Shown here: positions 10,472 to 23,100 of the stretch, piece after piece
Position numbering within the stretch: position 1 is the stretch's first letter
Layout of the letters: each line of letters starts with the position of its first letter
NCBI GenBank assembly: GCA_963556255.1
Contig: OY744610.1
Span: 59,126,164-59,190,163 of the forward strand
Length of the DNA: 64,000 nucleotides
Origin: Allolobophora icterica
Lineage: Eukaryota > Annelida > Clitellata > Crassiclitellata > Lumbricidae
Direction: 5' to 3'
Made by a program: the position numbers and the translations under genes
Notes under the pieces: model-generated
Told to the model about the DNA's origin: nothing
Database searches by the model: none
The model's input: only the letters and a program-made list of their open reading frames with translations

Positions 10472-13400
10472 TGTATGTATGTATGTATGTATGTATGTAT
10501 ACTTTCACGTGGATGAATTTTGGTATTATTAGAACCTTCTTGGCTGTGGTGGTGCTAAGGCTAATGGTCGTGATCGCTGACTGTGGTTTCGACCATTTGC
10601 CATGACCACGATCATAATTGTGATGTTGAAGAAAGAATTAATTTTTATTAATTTTGTGATTTGTCCTTTTTGTGCTGTTTCTGTCAGCATTAAAGTGAAG
10701 CAACGAAAAACTGAGAGAAGCAGAAGCCAGAAGAAGCCGGACTGGTTCACACACGCACATTATAAGCTCTCTATGGTGCGTAGACAACTGTCAGATATCT
10801 ATGGTGTAATGTATTAGCTGTAGAGCATCTGATAAGTTTCTCTTCAAAAGGTGCTACATAAATTTGTGTGTACGGTTAGAATTTTAGTATTTTATCAGGA
10901 GTATTGTTGAATATGCTGAACTGGTGATTGTTTTTGTTGCCAGGACTGGAGACATTTAAAGAGTCATGTCACTGGCATGAAGTACATTCTCTCGCTCTGG
11001 CAAGGTCATCTGAACGTTATCGAAGGTCATTTTGGTTCAGGAGTGGCTTCCTACTTCCGATTCATCCGCGGACTCTTCCTTCTCAATATTCCGGTCTTTC
11101 TTCTGACATTTGCCTTTGTCATCGTTCCACAGACTTTGTTTCGGTGGTTTCAGCAGGAACCGCCTGGCTACCACCAGAATGTGACGTTTACTGGGGTAGA
11201 ACTTCTTACTGGAATGGTGAGACTTTTTACTATTTGTCTTCAAACTTTGGAACTATCAAAGGTTGTGACAGCAATGGTTTTTTAATGAGTTTTCTGACTA
11301 GGTGCTATATGAAGGAGCAATTACAATTACCCGGTATATTATCTAAAGTTGCTCCATGGTGTAGTGGGTAGCATGCTGGACTGTCGGTCGACAGGTTGGA
11401 GGTTCAAATCCCCACCACGACAGAAATTTGGTTCGAGGTTTCTGTTGAACCTGTACCCCCTAGCCAACTCAGTTATAATGAGTGCACTGACCATACACTG
11501 TCAGTGGGAAGATGAGACAGTGAGGGAGAGGACTGGCCACCCGCCCTCATATGCCGAGGCTAAGAAAATGAAATCATTAACACTTCCTACCCATGGCTGC
11601 CTCAGGGATAGCTTAAGGGACTTCTCCTTTCTTCTATCTCACCCATGCTATGAATTCACCAACACTGGTCCTTTTGTAATCTGTGTGCAGTTCTATATTT
11701 CAAAGCTAAAACACTCCTTGTTCACAAATCCTATGTCTCTTCCCTTACCTTTCTCACTGCTCCAACTGTCCACCATATCCATGGACTGTCTTCCTGCCTG
11801 ATCCTTGGATGTTCACCTGGAATGACGCATGACATTATCCTGCCTATCGATTTTATTTTGGAATATGCTCCGTGAGTCATTTAGCCATTCTTATAACACT
11901 ACATTACTGCCGTCAAAAGCCAAAACACAGTAACTAGTAAGCTATAACAGTCATAGTTACTGTGTTTTGGCTTTTCACGGCAGATTAGCAAGTCATTAGC
12001 CATTCTTATAGCACTACATTTGTGAGTCATTTAGCCATTCTTATAACACTACATTTGTGAGTCATTTAGCCATTCTTATTACACTACATTAGCAAGTCAT
12101 TTAGCCATTACTATAACACTACATTTGCGAGTCATTTAGCCATTCTTACAACGCTACATTTGCGAGTCATTTAGCCATGCACCATTGACTGAGCTTTTTC
12201 CAACTGTTTTCTTCTTTGTGCGATGAAAAAATCTCAAAATTATGATAATCTATTCTAAAACCTTTTATCGTGCCACTGTACTTTACCCTACGCTCTCTTA
12301 AATGATGAATTTAATAAATGTAGACTTTACCTTTCTCACTGCTCCAACTGTCCACCATATCCATGGACTGTCTTCCTGCCTGATCCTTGGATGTTCACCT
12401 GGAATGACGCATGACATTATCCTGCCTATCGATTTTATTTTGGAATATGCTCCGTGAGTCATTTAGCCATTCTTATAACACTACATTACTGCCGTCAAAA
12501 GCCAAAACACAGTAACTAGTAAGCTATAACAGTCATAGTTACTGTGTTTTGGCTTTTCACGGCAGATTAGCAAGTCATTAGCCATTCTTATAGCACTACA
12601 TTTGTGAGTCATTTAGCCATTCTTATAACACTACATTTGTGAGTCATTTAGCCATTCTTATTACACTACATTAGCAAGTCATTTAGCCATTACTATAACA
12701 CTACATTTGCGAGTCATTTAGCCATTCTTACAACGCTACATTTGCGAGTCATTTAGCCATGCACCATTGACTGAGCTTTTTCCAACTGTTTTCTTCTTTG
12801 TGCGATGAAAAAATCTCAAAATTATGATAATCTATTCTAAAACCTTTTATCGTGCCACTGTACTTTACCCTACGCTCTCTTAAATGATGAATTTAATAAA
12901 TGTAGACTTTACAATGAATAAAATCATGCATTTGTTCCAGATTTCTTGCTTGCCTCATTACATGTAGTTTTTCTTGCATAGGGTTGGTTTCAAGAGACGG
13001 AACTGTATTACGGCTATTACACCAGCGATGTAATAAACGTAACTGGTGCTCCATATGACATGAAGTATGCGTACTTCTGTACTTGTACTGGATACTATCT
13101 CCTTGTTCTGATCATTCTGACGCGTATGTAAGTGATCCTGTTTTTCCTTATATTTTGGTAAATATGGTTTTGAATTATACAATCTAATTTGCCTGTGTGA
13201 GCTGTATGGCTTACAGAAACGGTCTTATAACACTACATTTGTAAGTCATTTAGCCATTCTTATAACACTACATTTGCAAGTCATTTAGCCGTTCTTATAA
13301 CACTACATTTGCAAGTCATTTAGCCATTCCTATAACACTACATTTGTGAGTCATTAGCCATTCTTATAACACTACATTAGCGAGTCATTAGCCATTCTTA

Positions 13401-16400
13401 TAGCACTACATTTGTGAGTCATTTAGCCATTCTTATAACACTACATTAGCAAGTCATTTAGCCATTACTATAACACTAGCCATTCTTATAACGCTACATT
13501 TGCAAGTCATTTAGCCATTCAGTCTCAGTGGACTGGTCCTCTGGGTATTGACCTGACTACGGCTTTGTTTTGGTGCACCTACAGTTGATGCTGTTTGCAT
13601 TTTAAACACTGGACTGCAAAAGTTGCTTATAGAGGGGTTCAGTTATAACATTCTGCTTAACCTAAGTGATGTTTTGTCTCCAAAGCTATTAACTTCACAT
13701 GCCATACAAGAACTGCAGTGTAGCGAATTGACTTCTTCAGCATTATCTATTTAACATTTTAATGACAAGAGTGTACTAAAAGCAACTGGGAAACCAGTGC
13801 AGCTCGTCTTTAAAATGTCGAACGCTTGGCCTGGTTTATCCACCGTATCGTAAGGTATGTATGTCCTAGGGATTGACCGGAAACCATTTCGGATACTCGG
13901 TTCGGCCGGAAATCCCGTTTCCGGAAGTATTCGCCTCGGCAAATATTGTAGACGCAAATAGTTGCAAAAAATTTCTTTCTTTCAGAATTTATTTAATAAA
14001 CTTACGTATATAAAATTATTAATGTTCAGCCTTAAAACAATTAAACATCCATTGAATTCAATTCCATTTTCTTGAAATGTATTACCTATTAACTGATCCG
14101 AAAATGGCGTCGCATATTGTAGCGCTAATTTAGGGCTAGCTTAAGGGAAGCTTCGCATATGGAACAAATGGTACCGGTTCGTTTCCGGTTCATTTCCGGC
14201 AAATAGTTCATCCAAATACTCGGTTCCGGTTTCCAGTGGAAAATCTCTTTCCGGTCAATCCCTAGTATGTCCCTGATGACTTTGCGTCCACACTGTGGTT
14301 GGCCACCTGATATGGCTTTTGTTGACGTGTAACTTTCTAAATTTGCAGACTGTGCAACTCGTACAAGAACAGCTACGTGCAGATGAGCGATGTCTTCACG
14401 ATATCATTTGCAACCAAAGTCTTCTGTGCCTGGGACTTTGGTATCATGTCACGACCAACGGCTGATTTGAAGCACCATAAAATTGGCACAGAAATTAAGG
14501 TAGATTTAAACTGCATAAATGTTCGCCTTTCTACATGTATGTATGTGCGTGTGGATCTATGTATGTCTAAGTGGATGTAAACAAATGGACTTGTAGCTGT
14601 ATACCTACCTTACCATACTCACCTTACCCTGCCATTAACTACTCACCCTACCTGATCCTGCCCTACTCCACCCCACTCTACCCTACATTACGCTTTATGA
14701 AGCCATGATCTGCCAAACCCTACCTTGTCCTGCCATACCCTACCTTACCATCGTCTCCACTGCCCTACCCTGCCCTGCCCTGCCCTGCCATACTCTACCA
14801 TACCTTCTCTCTCTGCTCTGCCCTGAACAGCCATACCCTACCCGATCCCGCCTTACCATACCAACCTACCCTACCATGCCATATCTCACCCTGTCCTGCC
14901 TTACTCTACCTGACCATACTCTGCATACCCTACGTTACCATTCTGTACCTTAGCCTCCTCTTACCCTACCCTACCTCAGTGCATTTGTATACCCGGTAAC
15001 TGGTAAATACTGCATGAAATAAATGTAGTTAATTGACCGCATGAACTACAGTATAAGATTTTTAGCTGTAGTTGAGTAGTCTAGCTGTTCAGTTTGCATT
15101 TTAGAGAAAAGATGGTCGACATTTCATCTTCGTTTAAATGTCAAATGCTTTCAGGAGTTACTATCGGACATTCATAAAGACGAAACAACAAGGACATCCA
15201 AGCAGTGGGCCGTGCTCGTTGCAAAAAGGGTCGCGATAAATCTGGTGATTCTCGGCATCATCGCCGCTTCAGGTTACCATATGTGGTTCCTCACTACATC
15301 TGACGTGCTCAAGGTCTGTTCCACGTATGATTTGCAGATTCCGTAGCACCAGTGTGTAGTGCAAAAGGTGTCAACCAGTTGCATACCAAAACCAAGCCGT
15401 AGTGTGGTCAAACCCAAGCCGTAGTCAGATGAAAAACAAACTGCAGTCAGGTCAAAACCAGGCCATAGTCGGATTAAAATCAAGCCATAGTCCGGTCAAA
15501 ACCAAGCCATAGTCAGATCAAAACCAAGCCATAGTCAGATCAAAACCAAGCCATAGTCAGGTCAAAACCAAGCCATAGTCAGGTCAAAACCAAGCCACAG
15601 TCAGATCAAAACCAGGCCATAGTCAGACCAAAAAAGCCGTAGTCAGGTCAAAACCAAGCTGTAGTCGGATCAAAACCAGACCGTAGTCAGGTCAAGACTA
15701 AGCCGTAGTTGGGTAAAATCCAAGCCGTAGTCGAGTCAAAACCAAGCCTTAGTCGGGTCAAAACGAAGCCATTGTCAGGTCAAAACGAAGCCATAGTCAG
15801 ATCAAAATCAAGCTATAGTCATATCAAAACCAAACCGTAGCCAGGTCAAGAGTAAGCTGTAGTCAGGTAAAATCCAAGCCGTAGTCGGGTCAAAACCAAA
15901 CCTTAGTTGGGTCAAAACGAAGCCAACAGTCAGGTCAAAACCAAGCCGTAGTCAGATTAGAATCAAGCTATAGTCAGATCAAAACCAATAGGTCAAGACT
16001 AAGCTGTTGTCAGGTCAAAACCAAGATGTAATCATGTTTAAAAAAGCCATAGTCAGGTCAAAACCAAGCTGTAATCAGGTAAAAAAGCTGTAGTCTGGTC
16101 AAAACCAAGCCATAGTTGGGTCAAAACCAAGCTGTAGTCAGATCAAAACCAAGCCATAGTCCGTTCAAAACCAAGACGTAGTCGGGTCATAACCAAGCCG
16201 TATTTAGATAAAAACCCAGCTGCAGTCAGGTCAAAACAAGACTGTCTTTTGCTCTAAATTAAAAACTTCCCTCTTTCGGGTCGTAATCATAAAAACTCCA
16301 CTCGAAAGCTAAGCACAGGGCACCAGCTTATGCACTCACTCAAAGCTCTTACTGTCTGCCTGGCTTCTGAACTATGTAAGTAGAGCAGTGTCAAATTACA

Positions 16401-19400
16401 GTTGTATTATTGTTTTGTAATTAAAACAATGCTGCACAGTTTCATCTGCGTTGTTTTCTATTGCAACAGAACGATGTGAGCGTGCTCTCAGATCTGGCGA
16501 TGCCTCTCTGTATATCTGGACTCAATTTTGTTGTACCTTTCGTCTTCACTATTCTGATCGTTTTTGAAAGCTACGAAAGCCCTCGGACGAAAGTCTACAT
16601 AACAATGGCAAGGTAAGTCACAACGGCAGGCAGACAAACCCTCTCAACCCCTGCACCCTCTCCGCTGTTGCATAGATACAGTACAGAATCACCAATAGAT
16701 AGATTTTAGATGGTCATCATCGATATCATCATCGTTGTCGTTGTCATCATCATCTTTGTTTTTTCATCAAAACATTTCTGGAGATATAAGTTTAATATTA
16801 AGTGCCACTGAACGAGTTATTGGGCTACATATGGGAGACCCAGAAGAGAGCCACCATCCACTTTGTTAGGACACCCTGTTTGGAGATAGCGCTGATGAAC
16901 ATTGGTGAATTTTCAATATTTTTATGATATATTTTTTATTATATTTGATAAATCATGTTGGAATTAAAGGTGAAGAAATGCTTTTCTATTGTTTTTCTAG
17001 AACAATACTCCTGAATATCGTCACTCTCGGAGTCCTTGTTTATTCGTGGTTCCAGACTGGAGGGCGTGAGGTATGGTATTTAGTCTGAAGGTATGGTATT
17101 TAGTCTAATGGGAAGAAGATATGGTATTTGGTCTAATGGGAAGAAGGTATGGTATTTAGTCTGACAGGAATAAAGTATGGTATTTAGTCTGATGGGAATA
17201 AGAGATGGTATTTAGTCTAATGGGAAGAAGGTATGGTATTTAGTCTGAAGGTTTGGTAGTTAGTCTGTTGGGAAGAAGATATGGTATTTGTTCTAATGGG
17301 AAGAAGGTATGGTATTTAGTCTAATGGGAAGAAGATTTGGTATTTGGTCTAGTGGGAATAAGGTATGGTATTTAGTCTGACAGGAATAAGGTATGGTATT
17401 TAGCCTGTTGGAAATAAGGTATGGTATTTAGTCTGATGGGAATAAGATATGGTATTTAGTCTAATGGGAGGAAGGTATGGTATTTAGTCTGATGGGAAGA
17501 AGATATGGTATTTGGTCTAATGAGAAGAAGGTATGGTATTTAGTGTGCCAGGAATAAGGTATGGTATTTAGTCTAATGGTATTTAAGGTATGGTATTTAG
17601 TCTGACAGGAATAAGGTATGGTATTTAGTCTTAATGGAATAAGGTATGGTTTTAGTCTTAATGGAATAAGGTATGGTATTTAGTCTGTTGGAAATGAGGT
17701 ATGATATTTAGTCTGTTGGAAATGAGGTATGGTATTTAGTCAGATGGCAATGCATTCGTGTATACATACATGAATGATGCTGTTGAAGTTTACAGTTACA
17801 ATTACATGAGATTAGATATTTTAATTCACATTTCTTCCTCTTTCTTAATTATCCTTTATTATGATCCTAAAGCTAAACTTTATATTCTACACGAAACTTT
17901 TGCTACTGTACGTTACATAACTATTTTCAGCAGCATGAAATGTTTACGTTGTTTCAGTGTTGGGAGACTTACATGGGAGCTCAGATTTACAGTCTCGTCA
18001 TAGTCGACTTTCTCTTCATCTTGATCGTCACGTTTCTTTCAGAATTCCTTTTCAGGTTTGGTACAAATTCTCTGGTCTTATATTTCAGTTTCATCTGCTG
18101 TTTTTGTTGTAAATGTTTACTGTTAGAATCACAGAAGTCTAAAAGAAACCGATGTTTGTTACATCTAATCTGAATGTATATTATTATTTATTATTATTAT
18201 TATTGTTATTATTATTTTTTTTTGTTATGCCCCGAGGTAATCAGGATCCCTCAGGGACTTCAACATTATTTACAATGTAGAATTGTCTGGAATGGGCCCT
18301 ATTCGTCTAGTTCTAAGTTGGTGAAGGTACCCCCTATTATTGTTATTATATTATTATTGTGTATTTATTATGCACCACTCTTCAATGATCAAGCTGCAAT
18401 TGATGGTGCTGGGCAGTTGTGAGTGAAGGTCAAGGTCCTTCAGGGGAGGAGGTTGAAACCCGTACTGTCCTTGTTTCAAGGCGAGTGCTCAATGAATGAG
18501 TAATGTATTTGACACTTTCAGTAAAGAAAATGATCATAAATGAACAAAATCCACCTAATTTCAGTGGTCAATAATACTAATAATTACTGATTTATGTACA
18601 CCAGACTGTGGGTACGCCAGTGCTCGAAATGGACCGGAACGCACCGGAACGCCGTTCCGGTTCGTCAAATGAATTAGCGTTTCCGTTCCGGTTCGTCAAA
18701 TGAATTATTGTGGAAAATACTATGAAATTAACGTGAATGCTCCCATATCTTTGACTAGCGTTCCGTTTCGTAAAATTTTCCATTTCGAGCACTGGGGTAC
18801 GCAACTGGTATAATAAATAATATACTTACTTATAAAGGTGCTATAGAAGTCCTCATATTAGATTGGCTTGTTAAATTATTGATTCTTTGGTTTCTATGTT
18901 TACTGTTATTTGTGTTTATAGGCCATACGCTCCTGGTTCTTGTTCGTTTTAGGATATGTATGAACGTTGTTGGGCGAGTTTGTATGAAAGGACGCAAACT
19001 TCAGAAGCCAGAGTTCAATGTGGGCAGGAACACATTAAACATTGTCTACTCACAGATTCTTGTCTGGTAATGAAACGAAAATTTTCAGATTTAAAGTTTT
19101 TACATTTCAATCAGTCAATTGAAATTTGTATTGTGCCCCTCAGAGGCCCCCCTTCGGACCCAGGTGAAGCAGAAGAAAGTAGTCTTGAGCAGTGAATGGA
19201 ACTGAGAAGAGGTAGCATAAGGAGGGAGGCTTTTCACTTTTGATTACGTGAAAATGGGCTCAACAGCATTGGAATGTACCCAAAACCTACGAACCTGGTA
19301 CTGAAATCCAGCCCCATTTTTGTGACCAATGCTTCTGTTAATCTAAATGGCATGGCGTCCATTCAAATGGGCAGCGGTGGTGAAGGATCTCACCCGATCA

Positions 19401-20153
19401 ATTCATTGAAAAATGAGCAGGGTCGAGGCCATACGGTCGCTGTATAAAAACGTGTACTTTTTAGAACTGGTGCAGGTGTTCTTCATTGCACTAATATGAA
19501 CAGGTGATGCAGTCTATATGCAGTGCTGTGAAATAGGTTTTGTGCTGCAGTGTACGTTCATGAGGCTTTTGCCATTGCTGTCTCGAATGTGTGTAAGCAT
19601 CGTACACATTCAGTGAACTGCAGAATGCTGGTGCGTTGCCTATTTTTACATATTGCTGTTTCCAGATCAGGCACTGATGTCTTTTTGGTGTTTGCTTTGT
19701 GTGTAGGCTGGGCGCGTACTACAGTCCACTGCTATCCTTCATTATGATCCTAAAGCTGGCCTTTATATTCTACATGAAAAGGGTGAGACATCGTCATCAT
19801 TGCCGTCATCATTTTTGGTCATTATCATCGTCGATCATTATCAGTTATAAATATACTATCATCATCGTTATCGTGATCATGGAAGTCCTTCAACTGCTCA
19901 GCGATTGATGCTTGGTCATTAGACAGTGGTGCTTATTAAATGCATAGTGATAATAATTAATAATAATAATAATAACAATAATAATAATAATTAGTAATTA
20001 GGATTCAAGTCCCTGAGGGATCATAATGAACCTTAAGGCATATAAACATGAAAAATAATAATACATATTTATAATGATGCATATTAATAATAATATATAT
20101 TAATAATAATGCATATTAGTACATACATATCTGTGCTTATATACATACATACA

Positions 20154-20189
<36 letters not shown>

Positions 20190-23100
20190 TATATACAAAC
20201 ATACCTGCTATTTTAATTGTTTCTAGGTGAGTGTGATGCAGAACTGTAGTCCGCCAGCAAAGGCCTGGAGAGCAGGACAAGCCACAACCTTCGTCTACGG
20301 AATCCTATTGGTGTCATTCCTGCTCTGCCTCACTGGTTTCAATTACAGCATCATTGGGTAAACAGTGTCACCCTTTTTCCATGTACAGTTGTCATAATTG
20401 TAAATGCAAGCCTGGTCGTTAGATAGTAGTGCTTAATGTATATGTATACTTATGTATACTTATAAATATACATACATCTATGTACTAATGTGTATTATTA
20501 TTAATATATATTATTCTTAATATATGTATCATGCACACTCTCAATACCGCTTTGGGTCTTGCAACCGAACAGCACTGCGCAATTGGGCATTTGCCATCGC
20601 TGGTGCAAGTGCATCAGTCGATGGCACTGAGCAATTGTAATTGAAGGACTTGCTCAGGGTCCATACATGGCAACCGAATTGGTGAAGGGAGGCTCAAACT
20701 CTCCGTGTTACAAGGCGAGCACTTTAACCAATTGGATACTGGTTATCAGGTTAGAAGGATGAAAAATTTGAATAGGATTTTCATCGTTTTCAGTGGAAAT
20801 ACATTTTGAATTTTCAGAATGAAGCCGTCGGAAACCTGTGGACCATATCGGAATTACACCCGCTCCTACGAGGTGTTCTCTGCTGCACTCAACGAGTTTA
20901 AGAGTTCCGATGCCCTTCAGTTTATCGTGGACTTCTTGACGTCAGCGGTGTTTCTTGCATTTGTTGCTGTTGTACTTCTGTGAGTTTCTCTTTTTTTTAT
21001 CTTATCATCCATAATCTTCGTCCTCGTCCTCACCAGTTCGTACCTCCTAACAGGGATGATAGAAATTTCATCCCCAGATCCTTATTCGCTAGTTTCCACA
21101 AACATAGCCACAGCTAACTAATGTTAAGATGTTTCTATGTTTTGACCAATGTTAGGATGTTAATTAATATTTATATTATTATATCAATTAATATTTTAAT
21201 AAATTAATATAATATTTATATTATTATATCATTCAACTAACATTACATTACTGCTTTAGCTATCCATATTATTTTTATTGCTATGATTCCCGTGTTAATG
21301 TTCCTGGATGCGGTGTGCCATCCAGTTTTTTTCAATAAACGAATATATATATATTCAATTCTAGTCTGATGATGCTTTTGTATCTAATCTGATTTCTGTA
21401 TCTGCTGTTATCTTAATGCATAAGGCTCAAGCGTTGGCTGCTTCAAGTGAAACCTATGTCGAATACTGTACTGCTTTGGGGAAGCCCAACCAAAAACCAA
21501 TAAGTCATGGAAGCCACATCTTGGACTGAAAGTTGAAACAGTCTTACGTTAGACGTGTGCAACAGTAATTGAGATCAGACAGAACACACCAAAGTGGAGT
21601 GAATTTAGGATCAGCCTGGTTCAGGTGCAAGTCTCAACAAGACTCGAACTGTGTGTTGAGAGAGTGTACATGTAATATTTGAGGCTGTCGATGATGATCA
21701 AGGTGTAGAGAGAGGTCAGCTGCATGTACGCTGCTTGCATACAGTTATCGATCAGTTCTCAAAAGACAAAAGAGTGAACAAAACACCTTTATATGTTGTG
21801 CATTTATTAAGCACCACTACCTAATGAATGACCAAGCAACAATCGATGGCACTGAGCAATTGCTTGTGAAGGACTTGCTGAAGGTCCCTGCAAAGTAACT
21901 GTTTCAGAGGAGGAGGCCTGAACCCATCCTCTCTGCGTTACAATGCAAGCCCTCTAACCAATTGGCTAGCTGCTAGCGTGTCCCACAGAAATGCTTGCTA
22001 TACATGCATTTATACATGCCTGCAAAAAAAGACAAATCAGATTCCAACCAGGACTTTGATTTTCAAATTGGCCACGTACAGCTGGCCATAATATGTGTGT
22101 ATATATAACCGTATTACCATTCGTTCCCAGTACAACAATAAACACAACAAACAGTAATGTTGGGATACAACAGGAAGACCCAGAAGGGACCAGGGTATAT
22201 ACATACTTTAGATATCTTACATTGCAGAATCATGCATACGTTACATATCTTACATTGCAAATCATGCATGTGTTACATATCTTACATTTCAGAATCATGC
22301 ATATGTTACATATCTTACATTGCAGAATCATGCATACGTTACATATCTTACATTGCAAATCATGCATGTGTTACATATCTTACATTTCAGAATCATGCAT
22401 ATGTTACATATCTTACATTGCAGAATCATGCATATGTTACATATCTTACATTGCAGAATCATGCATATGTTACATATCTTACGTTGCAGAATCATGCATA
22501 TGTTACATATCTTACGTTGCAGAAGTTTTGTGATGCATTGTAAGTTTGTTGATGTTGACATGTTGTAGAGTGACAGCGTATTACTGTCGCATTGTAGCCA
22601 ATGGTCACTATGAGATAGCCGAGCTCCTTCGACAGCAAATCGAGTTGGCAAGTAGCTGTAATCTCAACATTCCCATTGGAGTCGGGCAACGTTTCAGTAG
22701 CACCACATCTAGAAAGACTCCTTAGATATGTCAAGTATCCTACATCCCGCTGTGGGATGTATGGAGGATGTTGTAATTCACAGTCTTGTTGTCAAGACCT
22801 TAAACCTCAAGACCAAGACCAAGACCTTGAACCTCAAGACCAAGACCAAGACCAAGACCTTGAACCTCGAGACCAAGACCAAGACCAAGACTTTGAACCT
22901 CGAGACCAAGACCAAGACCAAGACCTTGAACCTCAAGACCAAGACCAAGACCCAAAAAATCGAAATCAGGTCAAGACTTCTAAAAATTGTCAAGTCGGAA
23001 TCTTCGCTATTTTAATGAAAACATGAGTCTTTTATTTTATTCAAGTAAATTAACTTTAAATGCAAACTGCAGAGAAATCCGAATTTCTATTCAAAAGTCC

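Noticed and set aside
22093..22651. Several long overlapping frames with repeated Ile/Cys/Tyr motifs
   Set aside because: All frames are open because the repeat unit is a multiple of three; the sequence is the TMC intron 14 satellite.
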